Source: Notamacropus eugenii (lineage: Eukaryota; Chordata; Mammalia; Diprotodontia; Macropodidae). Taken from it: a stretch of 64,000 nucleotides of DNA. The DNA lies in assembly GCF_028372415.1 (NCBI RefSeq), contig NC_092872.1:259743008-259807007 (forward strand), written 5' to 3'. A program made the translations under genes and the position numbers. The notes below the pieces were generated by a model. It was given only the letters and a program-made list of their open reading frames with translations. It was not told where the DNA came from and did not search any database. Of this stretch, positions 1 to 15,331 are shown one piece after another (the first letter of the stretch is position 1; each line of letters opens with the position of its first letter).

Positions 1-2079
1 AGCAGCCTCAGGGTTCTTCCAGACCAAACCTCACCCTAACAAGACTCTCCTCTTCCACACTCCTGAGAAGTGGTTGGATACCCAGTCTATTCTTGAAGAC
101 CTCCAGTAATGGGGAACCTACCACCCCTGGGGCATCTCATTCCCCTTTAGATAGCTCCAACTTCTTAGCAAGTGTTTCCTTAACAACCCTAAATGTGTGT
201 CTCTTACATTTGAGTCGTGCCTTTTATTTACACGGCATATTACGGTACTCATCTTGAATAGAGCACCAGACTTGAATCCAAATACTGCTTCACTCCGACT
301 AGTTATGTAAACCTGGCCAAGTCACTTAAAACCTCTCTCAACCTCGGATTCTTCATCTCTAAAATGGGGGTACCTACCTCACAGGGTTATTGTGAGGATC
401 AAATGAGATAATATGTGTAAAGTGCTACATAAAATGTTAGCTATTATGCCATATGATCATCAACGAGGGCACGAAGGGTGTACATTAACATCAGATTCAG
501 AATCGAAAGAAACATTTGACAGATAGGGAAGCTAAGAGGTCACACAGCTAAGAAGCAAAGTTGGGATTCTGACCCAGGTCTAAGTGTCTCTGGTCACCCA
601 CAATTTTGATTGCTCAAGGACTGGTAGTCTGTAATTCAAAGCCATGTAGTGCCAATGGGAGAATGTTGCTGTGAAAAAGATGGATTTTGTATCAGAGGGC
701 AACTGGGGATCAATGAAGGCACAATGGGACTTCCTAAAGGCAAGCCACTCTGCCTTCCTCCTCCCAGTCCATTCTGGTCCTGATTCATTGTACATGAGTA
801 GCATCTGTCCCACCTCTACATACCGATGGAAGAAGTTAATGGGCTGCCCATTCAACTGAATGTTATAATCTAGGCATTCATCATCCATTTAATTTACCTG
901 TGTGGAATATGAGGATGCTATGGATCAACTGTCTTATTGGTAATTTTTTTGGAATAATTTTTGGGGCATTTTTTCCTCTCAAGTATCTTAAAAATCAATC
1001 TTCTATTCCCTTTCTACTAGAGATTTCTCTTGGGTATACTTGGTTAGGTCCAGCTACTCTCTTGTATTTCTTCATCAGACATTATAAACCATGTGGACAT
1101 TGAAAACAGATCACTGAAGAAACAGTGGCCTACCAATTTTGTATGTATTTGCTGTCTACCCATCTAATCTTATCTACAACTACTCTTGGGGTGACCTGAT
1201 TGAGTTCTCTCCCAAATTCCTACAGGCTTTTTTCCTTTCCTGTCATCTTTTGTTGTTTCAGAAGTCAATGATATTTATAATCTTTCACCATCTTTCATTT
1301 TATACATATTATACCATCACTGCCCTTTGCTATCAGGCCTTTTGGTTGGCAAGAAAATAAAAAATTTGCTGACTTAGAAGGTTTCTGGGCTAGTCTTATT
1401 GTAATTGTTTTATATCAGTTAAACTCCTCTAAGAAATGGTGGTAGTCAAAATCAATGACTTCATTTTATCCATTTCTCATAGTTAATGGGCTAATTAAGT
1501 AGGTTGACCTGGATCATGTGCAATGTCATATCTCTTTATCCTTCCAATTTGATGTCAATCTTGACCTTTACTCTTATTAATGGTCTGACTGCACACAGAC
1601 AAATGTCTTGGAAATGATTTTCCCTTCACAACCAATTATTGCCTGTCTGTTAAGATACAGTCAGTTTCATTTTGGGAACTGATGCTCAGAGCTTACTCTG
1701 ACTTCATGAAGACAGAATTCATTATGTACCTGTAGGTAAGTACTATAGATTTTATTAACCCCATCTTACAGGTGAGGAAACTGAAGAGAGGTATCTGAAT
1801 AGGATATAAGCCTTTGATTTTTTTCCTAATCTACGTGGTAGATAGAAACCCCCAAATTGAGAAGACTTGGATTTGATTTCTGCCTTATATGAGCAAGTCA
1901 CTTAACCTTTCAGTAGTATCCTAAGCAACTCTCTAGAAGGTACAGAGAAGTTGTCAACCTGTACGGATAGGAGCTTCCATACTCAGAGAAATGATAGGTT
2001 TAGGGGAAAAAATCTAGACCTCTATGTTCTAGCTTATTTTTATAGTCCCTTCCACAAAAGATAGACCCAAGCTCAATGT

Positions 2080-2456
2080 TCACTTGACTTGGATGATGTT
2101 GCCAAGGTCTTTGTAGATTAGCTTTCCATCTTCATTCTTTGTAGCATAAGCTACAATTATGTTCATGATGGTCTTTTTGTTGACATTCACTGTGACCAAC
2201 TATCACATAAAATGATGCTTCCTGGGGCCTTTGGGCACATGGTGAAAGCAATCCAGCTAGCCCCTTTAATTGGCCTTTTCCAGGGGAACCTGGGAGCCAT
2301 CCTTCCATCCATCAGCTGCTTCTTCATGTCATCTCTGGCTTCATTTATAGCATGAATGTCAATATCCATGTGGTTCATTTCCCACAATAACATGTCAACT
2401 TGCTCAGCACTTGCAAAGATCTCCCCTTTGAAGCACCCACAGGCAACATTTCTCAA
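2080..2456 (-). pseudogene. Decayed coding relic, identity unknown
   Basis: Two adjoining open stretches in different frames read like parts of one protein. The first (2456-2187) contains KGEIFASAEQVDMLLWEMNH and ARDDMKKQLMDGRMAPRFPW. The second, ending in TGA at 2080, reads VNVNKKTIMNIIVAYATKNE then DGKLIYKDLGNIIQVK. The second follows two stop codons in its own frame, so a frameshift is needed. NEDGKLIYKDL resembles part of an EF-hand loop. I do not recognise the parent gene. No introns are evident, which fits a processed copy, but no poly(A) tail or target duplication is obvious. It could also be a fortuitous open stretch. Confidence 0.35.
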
Positions 2457-3544
2457 CAGTCTAAAATTGTGTGTTCCTCAGTAACCTCTGCCCACTTTCC
2501 CCCATCATGGCACCATAACTACAAAAGTAGAAGGGGACGCTACATGGGAATGGAGGCCATTTTGGATTTTTTTCTCTTTCATTCTCTCTGCTGCCAATGA
2601 CCTGATAGCTGAGATGCTGACAATATACCTCTCTAAGCTAAGCTAGTCAGTCAGTGAGTAGTATTTATTATGGGATTAAGTACCAGGCACTACGCTAAAC
2701 TAGGTGGGCTATGTGATAGCTGGTACAATCTGTCACTCATGCTGTACCTGAAGCCTTTTCTGCGTGGTATCTATACTGCTCAACCTTAGCTGAGCTGGCA
2801 AAGCCAGGGTCACCTTTGAGCCCTGATGAAGTGTTAATGAGAGGGAATACAGAGTTGATAGGAGCAGATGGAGCCTTGATGGGAGTGGATGGTTGACCTT
2901 CCCACTATTCTTCTGGGTCAGTCTCCATTAACCGGAACACTGGATTCATCAAAACATTCCACTCCCTAGGTTTCGCTCTGGCTTCCGACTTGCCTTTCGC
3001 TGCTGTCCCTGGGTCACCCCACCTGATGAAGACAAGCTAAGACTCTTCCAGAATCAGTCACTGTGTATGACCATCCACAAAAACCACAACAAAATGTCGC
3101 TCTCTGTCAGAAAAGCGTCCTTCCCAGATACCCCCAATGATCAGGAGGGAGACCTTGAATTCAAGCTTCCTAGTGAACTCTGATGGCCATCCCTTTGTCT
3201 TTGCTTTGCTGGAGTCACAAATGGAATCCCTCCTCCCTTACCCTCCCCCTACCCAATTTCTTCCTTGGAATCAGCAATATCTAGTTTGGAAAGTCAGTCC
3301 TTAACTGTCTAATGGAAAGCAAAAAATAGGCTATGTCCCTGGGCGGACAGATAATTTTCTCTAAGGGGGCTTCATAGTTTAAGCTTTGGAATTCTATAAA
3401 GTTGGGTTTGTGCTGAAAAAAAAAAAGACAAAAAAAAAAAAACCAACAAAGCAGAGTCACCAAAACCAGACCAGAGAATATCAGCTGATATTTGTTTATT
3501 ACTTTAATTTTTAACAAAGTGCTCTCCAAATGTCATACATGGTA

Positions 3545-3950
3545 ACAGCAGCATTATAAGATGATCAACTGTGAATGACAACTATTCTCAGCAATACAGT
3601 GATCCAAGACAACACGGAAGGGCTTAGATAAAAAGTGCTATCCACCTTCAGAGAAAGAACTGATGGAATCGGAATGCAGATTGAAGCATACTTTTTTACT
3701 TGATTTTTATTCAGGTTTTTGGTCTATGTTTTCTTTTACGATGTCACTAATATGGAAATGTGTTTTGCATGACTACACATATATAATCTATATCAAATTG
3801 CTTGCCTTCTCAATAACAGGGATGTAGAGGGAGGGAGAGAATTTGGAACTCAAAATTTTAAAAATGTTGAAAATTGTTTTTGCATGCAATTGGGAAAAAT
3901 AAAACACTAAATATTTTTTTTAAATAAAAAGTGCTCTCCTTGATAACACC
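3545..3950 (+). mobile_element. L1 3' end fragment
   Basis: Late L1 3' region: the phrases ctatccaccttcagagaaag, ttgcttgccttctcaat, gggagagaatttggaactca and an A/T-rich end with aataaaa. Similar wording recurs at 23160-23400 and 18800-18880. 5' truncated, no coding capacity. Confidence 0.65.
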
Positions 3951-5344
3951 TTGAAGATAGGTAAGATTTGTATAAAAGAAGATCCGTACTTCCATGAGTG
4001 AGCCACCCGCTAGCTCAACCCCACAAAACAGCTTAATACCCTTACTGGCTGTATCTTTATGAGATAGCCTTGTAGCAACTTACTGTTAAGATGGTTCTGA
4101 GCCACATAGGTCTCCATGTTTATGAGGCTCCCAACACTTCTGGTTAGAATACTCAAAGTGGGTATAAGTGGGGCAGAATGGAAAATGTGCTCATCAGAAT
4201 ATATGGGTTGAAACCCCTCTCTCACATCACCTATGTGACCTGGGGTAAGTCATTTCACTTGTCTGGGACTCAGTCTTATCCTCGTAAAATGAACTGGATG
4301 ACCTGTGAGGCCCTTGACAGCTCTAAAGCAGGGATGATGTTCTTTCAGAACATGGAAAGACTTAGTATCCAACACCTCCCTACCCCCCATCTCCTAGACA
4401 AGCCCAAGAGGGAAGCAACCTGCCCCAAATCACACAGTTGTGTCAGAGCTGGGACTCGAACCCTGGTCTTCTGACTCTAATCCTTTGTTCTTTCCACTAT
4501 ATAAAATGTTGGCTGGAGAAAATAAGAATTTTGATTTCCCATCAGAATAAATAAAAAAAAAAAACCACACACATCATGAAACTGGGATCAGAGAAGACAG
4601 TCTGAGCTGCATGTGTCCTTGAAGAACAGAGAGAGCCAATAGCCTGGTTCCAAAGCCAAAAAAAGAAAAAACCCTTCCAACCAATATTTGCAGCTCTACA
4701 TAAACCCCCTACAGGCCAGTACTGGACTTGAGGTTAGAAAGATCTGGGTTCGAATCCTACCTCTGACCCTTTCTAGTTGTATGACCATGGGCATGTGACC
4801 ATTTAACCTCTAGAGCCTTAGTCTCCTCATCTATAAAATAAGGTTCTTGATATTTGCATTATCTAGCTCATCAAGGCTGAAAAAAGATAACACCTTGCAG
4901 ACTCAGAGCACAATACTATTAATATCAGTTATCATGATTAATGGCAATGCATGGGGGAGAGGGGGAGTAAGAAGTGCAGAGACAAGGAACATTCCTAAGC
5001 CACCTGTGGCCTCTCCTCCTCTCTAAAAGTGTTTGATTGTCAAATAACGTGTGCTAACTAAGGTGTGTCTCATTATACCCTCTTCACAAAGAGGAAACAG
5101 AGGCCGAGGCTTGAATTAGGACTCTGCCGTTTATTAGCTGTGTGACTTTGGCTGAGTCACTTCACCTCTCTCAGCCTGTTTCCCCAACTGTACAACGAGG
5201 AAGTTGAACTGGATATCTAAGGTTTCTTCTAGTTCTAAATCCTATGAAGTCTCTGTTTTCAGATAGAAAGAGAAATAAGACATGGTTCCTGCCCTCAAGG
5301 AACTTGAAATCTAGTAAGAGTAAAAAATAAACGTGTGCCATCAG

Positions 5345-5780
5345 TGGGGAACAAGTTCTGTTTTATGAGTGTGATGGAATGCTATTGTGCTATACAAAAT
5401 GAAAGGGATGGTTTCAGAAAAACCTGGGAAGACTTACATGAACTGATGCAAAGTGAAGTGAGCAGAACCAGGAGGACAATTGCTACAGTAACCGTGATAG
5501 TGTAACGAGGATCAGCTGTGAATGACTTAGTAACTGTGATCAACACAATGACCTACCACAATTCCAGAGGTCTCTTGATGAGATGTGCTCTCCACCTCCA
5601 AGTGAGAACTGACAGACTCCAGACAGACTGAGATTATTTTGGACAGAGACAATTTGGAAATGTGTTTGCTTAACATACATGTTTATAATGGGGGGGAGGG
5701 GGTGTTTTTCTTGCTTCATTGGGTGGAGGAAGAAGGGAAGGGGGAGAAATGAACCTTTTAAAAATTTTTAATTAAGATGT
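5345..5780 (+). mobile_element. L1 fragment with ORF2 C-terminal relic
   Basis: Begins in the C-terminal part of ORF2, with a relic of the Glu-Cys-Tyr-Cys-Ala motif (gaatgctattgtgctata) and gtgagcagaaccaggaggac, then continues into the 3' UTR with a G-rich tract near 5688-5702. 5' truncated and decayed. Parallels the fragment at 35257-35981. Confidence 0.65.
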
Positions 5781-6235
5781 ATAAATATAGGGTATGAAAA
5801 TGCATGAGAAAATTATTGTTCTTGATTATACACAATGGGCTCTGGTTTTCTTTTTTTTTTTGCATTTGGGGAGGTAGGAAGGAAAGAAGGCAGATTTTAA
5901 TTTAAAAAAAAATTTAACTCATAAAAAGTTTGTGATCCAAGTGTTATGAGATGATAGGATCAGGAAGTTAGGGCTGGAAGGGACCTTTGAGATGTTATCC
6001 AAGTCTCTCATTGAGTGCAGTGACCCACCCAGGCCATAGAAGTAGTTAGCTCTGGACTTGAACAAGGTCTCTTAGGTGCCAAGTCAGGACTCTATTTTTT
6101 CATACCATATTCTCAGAGAAACTGGGAGGCAGGGAAGAGTTCTTCAAGGCTGCTCTGAATTTGACCGCAAATATGTTCCCAATGATCTTTATTTTAATTT
6201 TCTTTGGACCAAACCTGTAATTTCACTGGCGTAGA

Positions 6236-6446
6236 TCAGGGCTATCAAATATGCCTCATGTGACTCACAAGGCTCCCAAGTGTGGCCTGACCCAGATTAA
6301 AATATAATTGAGAAATATTTCACAAAATAAATAAAAACACAATAGAACATAGATAATATGTGTGATTTTCTAAGTCAATGTGGCCAGTCAGGAATCTTCT
6401 GTACCTATGGCCCCTGGCTTCTACATAGGTTTGACACCATTGGTAT
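6236..6446. mobile_element. hAT-like nonautonomous DNA element, degraded
   Basis: The ends gggctatcaaatatgcc and tttgacaccattgg form imperfect inverted repeats of the type seen more clearly at 46120-46529. The interior is A/T-rich with no coding capacity. Target duplication not convincing here. Confidence 0.4.
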
Positions 6447-7417
6447 AGGAAGACCATGGTAAGGGGACTCCCATTACTGGCATAGCTTGGCAACTTACTC
6501 TCTGAGAGCCCAGAGAGGTTCAGTGGCTTGCTTTGTCTTGCACAGCCAGCACATCTCATAGGCAGGGTTTGAACCCAGGGCTCCTTGCCTCTGAAGCCAG
6601 TTTTCTACTCACTGGGCTGTATTCCCTCCCTTTCCTGGGATGTGAGAAAGACAGTGTAGGGAGCAAATCTCCTGTTTAAAAGGCACATCTGACAAGCCTG
6701 CTCCTGAAGACACTCAAGTAGATTTTTTTCAAGGATGAAAGATTCTTATATGCTATTAGTCATGGGAGTGAGGAGATAGTATTTGTAAATGGCTTAGCTC
6801 AGGGCCTACTTCATAGTAGGTGCTATATGCAGCAAATGCTTATTTCTTTCCCCCTTCTTTCTGGGCCCTGGCTACAGATATTTATTTGCTGGTAAGAAAA
6901 GGCCTGTGACATTCTACTGTCAATCATACTTACTATCTATGCGACCTTGGTGGAAGTCTCTTAATCTCTAAGGGTCTCAGTTTTCTCATCTGTAAAATGG
7001 GAGGTGTATGGCCTAGATTGCTGCTAAGATTCACCTCCTGCCTTGAGACCCGGGTTTCTGTCTGCAGAGAAGCTGATCCTGGATGGATTTAAAGAAAAAC
7101 CACTAAACTATCATAGCTATTCAGAAGTAGAATGCTCTGTACACAAGGATGCAGAATTCACTCTCTAGAGGTCAAGTGCAGGCTGGATGAGACCACTGGT
7201 GGGGAGCAGGCTGCAAAGTGGACTTCCTACCCATGTGGTGGCTGGATGAGGCTTCTGAGGTCCTGTCAAAGCTCTAAGATTCTGGGAATGAACAGAGCTC
7301 CAGGTCTGCTAGGCAGGACAACCTCAAGGGGGTTGAAAAATGCTGTGCCTGGTGAACTTGTGGGGGCCCACTAGAATCTGGTGCTTTGAAGGGCTCAGGG
7401 CTGGTCCATGAGAGGTA

Positions 7418-7600
7418 GCTGTGGCACAGTAGATGGAGGGCTGGCCTGAGTCAGGAAGATCTGGGCTTAAATCAAGCCTCAGACACTTCCTAACTGTGTA
7501 ACCCTGGGCAAGTCTTGTAACATCTCTCAGTCTCAGTTTCCTTATCTGTAAAATGGGACTAATAGGACCTACCTCTCAGAGTTTTGAGTGGAGCTATCGA
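7418..7600 (+). repeat. tRNA-derived SINE (MAR1/MIR-like)
   Basis: Head ggcacagtagatgga with gagtcaggaagatctggg, a Pol III box-like section, then the core ctgggcaagtc and cctcagtctcagtttcctta tctgtaaaatggg. Intergenic, same orientation as most SINEs in the window. Confidence 0.6.
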
Positions 7601-8432
7601 GTAAGCAGGACTTTCTTTCCAGAAATAATGGTCACATTGACTGGATGATAGTGACCAGAGCTGGAGGTGAAAAGCAGGGAGTAAAGAGGGGGTCCACGAG
7701 TTTCAATGGGATGTGACACAGAGTCTGCTATGGCACTGGTTAAGTATAGTTAACCACACTTAGTGTACCTTCATAGGTCTCCAGTCAAGGTGGCTCATGT
7801 GATAAGGGCCAAGATCTGAATTCAAATTCTGCCCTCAGTATACTTCAGACGTGATCCTGGGCTAATCACTTAACCAAAACCTTAGCCCTCTCTTGTTAGA
7901 TGAGGGGATTGGATCTGATGGACTCCATGGCCCCTCCAACTCTAAATCTATGCACCCATGAATACAAACCTTAAGGAAGGCAGACATGGATTCTGAACCT
8001 CTGGTGGGAAATCAGACAGTGGAGATAAGGTGGATGGCATCCATAAGCTGCTTATTTCAATTGGGGTTTGCTGCTCAAACCACCGTTACACACCAAAATA
8101 TCAATGAATAAGCCAAGAACAGGAAGGGGCCTTGTTTAGACAACAGCACATATCCTACACTGACTCACTGTAGAAAGGGTCTCATGGGACAGCCAAACAT
8201 CAGTCCTATTTACCCAGAAGCCTGCCCATTGTGCACAGGTGAGGGCTGGCTCACTGTTTCCATGACCTTAAGTCCACATGTATGGGACCATACCTGGGTT
8301 CCCCATGAGACCATAATAGCCATTCCCAGTTTCCAGGAAACACTGGACCTTGACCAATTCAATGAAAAAAAAAGCTCTTCTCCTTCTGAGATACCACACC
8401 TTCATCCCCAAGATTCCCCAGAAAGAATGATT

Positions 8433-8466
8433 ACACACCACTGAGCCGACATCAAAAATTTTTAAT
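8433..8466 (-). promoter_or_regulatory. Candidate HK1 polyadenylation site
   Basis: On the minus strand ATTAAA (complement of 8461-8466) is followed about 18-25 nt later by a GU-rich stretch gtggtgtgtaa (complement of 8433-8443). This is the usual arrangement of signal, cleavage site and downstream element. No AATAAA is seen on this strand between 8460 and the stop codon. Confidence 0.45.
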
Positions 8467-9768
8467 GATGTTTGTCTGTTTTCTCCACAAATATCACTGT
8501 GCCGCGAGTACGGAGCATGGTCACTGCCAACGCAACAAATGGAAGGACTTCCTCCCTGTCCTAACCAAGTGGGCATGCAGTCCCTGAAGGTGGACACACC
8601 AAAAACTGCAGTAATAGCAAAGCAGACAAACGTGGCACCTCACAACATTCAGTCAATCACAGTGCATCAGGACACAGGTGGACATGGGATCCATGAAGGA
8701 GGAGGGGAGGGAATTCAAGATGGCGGCTGGGGCCAAGGAAACCAGAGGCTGAGACTCTCAGAGGCAGAATGGAGCTGGGGATTGGAGTCGGGTGAATCCC
8801 TCCCATGGGAGGGAGTAGTTCATGAATAGGAAGAGATAAAAATGGAGCCTGTCAACTTCACCTAGCCCGAGGAGGGCACACGCTGAGTTCAAAGGACCGT
8901 TAGTATCTGCTTGGGAACAACTGGATTGGAGAGAATCTACTTAGCTTCATGTCTCCAGGTTGGTCAAAGAGGGACAGAAGGGCCTTGGTTTGGAAATGGC
9001 AGGTCAAGGAGCGGTTGTCCCTGTCTCCTCATAAAATTCAAACCAGGCCCTCCTATTTCCAATTCTATATGGTCCAGTGTAAAGAACACTGGCTCTGGGT
9101 TCACATCCTGCCTCTGAGCTGTGCAACCTAGGGCAAGTCACTCTCAATTCTGAGGTCGCTTCTAGTTTTATCTCTATCATCCTAGGATTTTATGTGGTTT
9201 TCCCTGGGCCCCTGCTCAGGGAGGTGAGGAGGCCAGTGAGACTGACTCTCCATCTCATTCCCTAGCATTTGCTTACCCCACATTGTGATGGAGGGAGAGG
9301 ACATTCTGGTTGGAGACTACTGGAAGAGTGAGGGGAGCTGGCAGGATGACTGAGATACAGTACTAGACAAGAGGTGGGGGAGATCCTCATCACGCACAAC
9401 ATGGAAGGGTAGACAATACAGTCACACCAAGTCAAGTCTTTCTGGGCAAGGCTGGGGAGAAGGGTGGGCTTAGGGACAAGACATATATATGCCCCCAAAC
9501 CAACCAGAACCCCCCAAATTCATGGGAATCTACAGGGCATTTTGGTTTGGCCACACTTTGAGACGTAGCCACCCTCCCACACCCATGATCAGCCTGAGCA
9601 AGGCTCTGACTGTTGGAATGGTACAGAGTTTACAGAATCACACAAGACACGGCCCATGAAAACAATGAGGCAGTCCAAGGATAAGATAGGAGACAAAAGA
9701 GATCCTTTGGGAAGGGGGGGCAGGTGGGGAAAAGAATTGAGGTGAGGCCCCTTCTGGACCCTCCCTCT

Positions 9769-9829
<61 letters not shown>

Positions 9830-10450
9830 GGCTAGACTATCATATGCAGCAAGTAATTACCAGACCCTCACAGCATAGCCCAGCACCGCCCCTTCCCAAA
9901 GGGGACCTTAGGAAGTAAGACAGCTGGTTTTTGCTACTGGGACGGAAGGAGCCCTCTGGTTTCTGGGTAACTCTGGGGCAGTGGTGGGTGTCTAGACATA
10001 ATTTGCCGTGATAATACATTTCACAGAGAGGACACATTCCCTAGGGCAGCAGAGGAGGAGAGTCTATTGGGTGGCTGGAACTTTTCACGTCAAATCAATA
10101 AATAACTTAGATGACTATATAAATTAGGAATTGACTTCACTAACTCACATGTGGAAATTGGACGACCCAATGGAAATGAAAACATGCAGAACAGTGACAG
10201 GAGAGGGGAGAAGGTGGCAGGACGGGGCAGGAAGGATAGGACTCCCGGGTGAGAGATATTATCGACAGCACACACTCAATTTTGCACCCAAGTTCTTTAT
10301 GCCTTGAGGTGTATAGGGCTCCATACATCGGTAGGGTCTGGTGTGCACTCAGTTCAGGCTACCCAAGGAAGGAAGATGGAGGAGTGCGGGGGTGGGGGGG
10401 AGGGAGAAAGAGAGAAAAGAGGGGGAGAGGCTCCTGAGAGGGCGGGGCTC
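8445..10450 (-). other. HK1: Probable HK1 3' UTR
   Basis: About 2 kb following the stop codon, ending at the only clear poly(A) signal on this strand before the repeat-rich intergenic DNA. It holds few interspersed repeats (a MIR-like piece at about 9066-9180 and a (CA)n tract at 9771-9827), unlike the DNA on either side, which fits selection or youth of the UTR. The end point is inferred from the signal, not from transcripts. A shorter UTR is possible. Confidence 0.4.
9771..9827 (+). repeat. (CA)n microsatellite
   Basis: 57 bp of uninterrupted CA (about 28 units). If the 3' UTR call is right, it lies in the HK1 3' UTR as (UG)n in the mRNA and is probably polymorphic. Confidence 0.98.
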
Positions 10451-10601
10451 TTAGCTGGCCTTGGCCTTGGCCTCCCGGAGCCTCACCCCCACTGCAGAGA
10501 TGAGCGCCGCTCCCTTCCCACTGCCATCTTCTGAGAGGAGGAATTTCACCTTACAGTTGGGGGCCAACTCGTTCACTGTTTGTTGCATGATCTTGGAGAA
10601 G
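10451..10601 (-). CDS. HK1: HK1 exon 18, coding part and stop
   Basis: The last 49 complete codons plus stop: [20 protein letters not shown], then [20 protein letters not shown] and [12 protein letters not shown] at 10453-10451. [12 protein letters not shown] is the terminal ATP-site loop. The tail REAKAKAS replaces the human RTEASS, two residues longer; the repeated Ala-Lys comes from the repeat ggccaaggccaaggcc, so slippage may have created it. Acceptor cttgtag. Confidence 0.97.
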
Positions 10602-11541
10602 CTACAAGAGAGGAAGAGAGGGGGACAGTGGAGGGGGATGTCAGCAACATTTGCTGGCCCTGTAGTACCCCCAACTTTTGGGTCTTTTACAGCACAAAGG
10701 ACCCTGCCTCTGTCCTCTGGGTCCTCAGATTGGAATCCTTCTCTTGGTTCTTCCCTGCCTTGGACAACTTTCTTAGTTTCTGAGGGGATCAAGCTATATG
10801 GCCTGAGATCTCTCGGGATCCTAAGAAGGGTAGGTAGAGGAGGAGCCTCCTGCAAAGAACACTTGTAAAAGCAGCTTGGCACAGGGGCCTTGGAATCAGA
10901 AAGAGCCTCTGACGCTGGGTGACCCTGGCCAACTCACTGAACCTCTTTTCTCACCTGTAAAAAGGAGATAATCATAGAACCTCCCTCCCTCCCAGGGTTG
11001 CTGGGAGGATCAAATGAGATGATATAAGGACAGTACTTTGCAAAACTGAAAAGTATTATAGGATAGCTAGGAGGAGGAAATGAAGGGGGAGGAGAAGACG
11101 GAGGAGAGATGGCAAGGAAAGAAGAAGAGATGGGAAAGATATGGAAATGGAATCTAGAGGACATGGCAAATGAATTGAAGGCAGAAGTGAAGAAGCAATA
11201 GTCAAAGATGATCCCCCAAAGAGGCCTAGGGGAGGGAACAAGCACTTATTAACCCCTTACTGTGTACCAGGCACCGTGCCTTACAAATATTATCAAATTT
11301 GACTGAGATGATGATAGTACCCTTGAAAGAAATAGGAATTGTCAAGGAGAGGACAATCTAGGGGCAGAGAGATGACAAGAATGGTCATGAGAAAATGCCC
11401 CAGTAGGAGCACCTGTAAAATGAGCTGGAGAAGGACACTCTGGTATCTCTGCCGAGAAAAAGCCAAATGGGATAATGGAGAGTCGGACACAACTGAAGAC
11501 TGATTGATGAGGCCAGAATTGAAGCCAAGGATCAGACTTAC
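10602..11541. other. HK1 intron 17
   Basis: 940 bp. A MIR/MON-type SINE at about 10866-11060 and a SINE tail at about 11395-11505 with gagctggagaaggacactc and gagtcggacacaactgaag. The rest is a purine-rich plain sequence. Confidence 0.9.
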
Positions 11542-11775
11542 TGAGGATGGAGTTTGTAGAGCGTCCCATCAACTCCTACGGTCACATTCAGCATCTTCAG
11601 GCCCCTGTTTTCCTTGATCTTTTCCACAACAGCTGCCATCCCAGCCCCACAGAGTTGGGCAGCCCTCCTGGACACGATCCCACAGACCTTCTTGACAAGG
11701 ATACTGTCGTCACAGGTGCTGTTCAGGCCCAGATCCTGCAGGATCGTTCGGACTTGGAGCAGGGCTAACCTATCG
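11542..11775 (-). CDS. HK1: HK1 exon 17 (234 nt)
   Basis: Residues about 792-870: [20 protein letters not shown], then [72 protein letters not shown] is a hallmark helix of the C-half of vertebrate 100-kDa hexokinases. [16 protein letters not shown] is HK1-like. Same length as exon 9. Acceptor ctgcag, donor gtaagt. Confidence 0.97.
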
Positions 11776-15147
<3,372 letters not shown>

Positions 15148-15331
15148 CTTTGTTTGTTAGGATTGAGAGAATAATCATCCACAATTCTGTCAAATTCTGT
15201 CCTAATGTCTTCCAGGCATCCGTTGTCCCCAAAAGCACCCCACTCCATGTTGATGCACATCCGTCCCTCATTTCCCTCCACCATTTCAATATTCTTCATC
15301 TCTTCCATGTAGCAGGCATTGCTTCCTGTCC
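15148..15331 (-). CDS. HK1: HK1 exon 15 (184 nt)
   Basis: Residues about 679-740: [20 protein letters not shown], then [38 protein letters not shown]. The Glu of NMEWGAFG is the E708 equivalent. [18 protein letters not shown] differs from the human THYDRLVDEYSLNAGKQR. Acceptor ttcag, donor gtattt; the donor is weaker than the others because it lacks the usual G at +5. Confidence 0.96.

Larger units (their letters stand above)
1..8432. other. Intergenic DNA downstream of HK1, repeat-rich
   Basis: No convincing functional gene. Visible pieces: MIR/MON-type SINEs at about 280-450, 4700-4930, 5105-5245, 6900-7040, 7418-7600 and 7790-7950; reverse-oriented pieces at about 515-580, 4390-4475 and 6450-6600; L1 3' ends at 3545-3950 and 5345-5780; a hAT-like remnant at about 6236-6446; a decayed coding relic at 2080-2456. 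In human the next gene beyond HK1 is TACR2 in the opposite direction; no seven-helix receptor exon is recognisable here. Confidence 0.6.

Noticed and set aside
9589..9827. Frames with long Cys-Val or Thr-His runs
   Set aside because: Translations of the (CA)n microsatellite.
10461..10868. 135-codon plus-strand frame opposite HK1 exon 18
   Set aside because: Antisense shadow of a conserved exon and its flank.
10451..10882. 143-codon minus frame joined to exon 18
   Set aside because: Only the part from 10601 onward is exon; the upstream part is intron 17 reading through the acceptor at 10602-10603.
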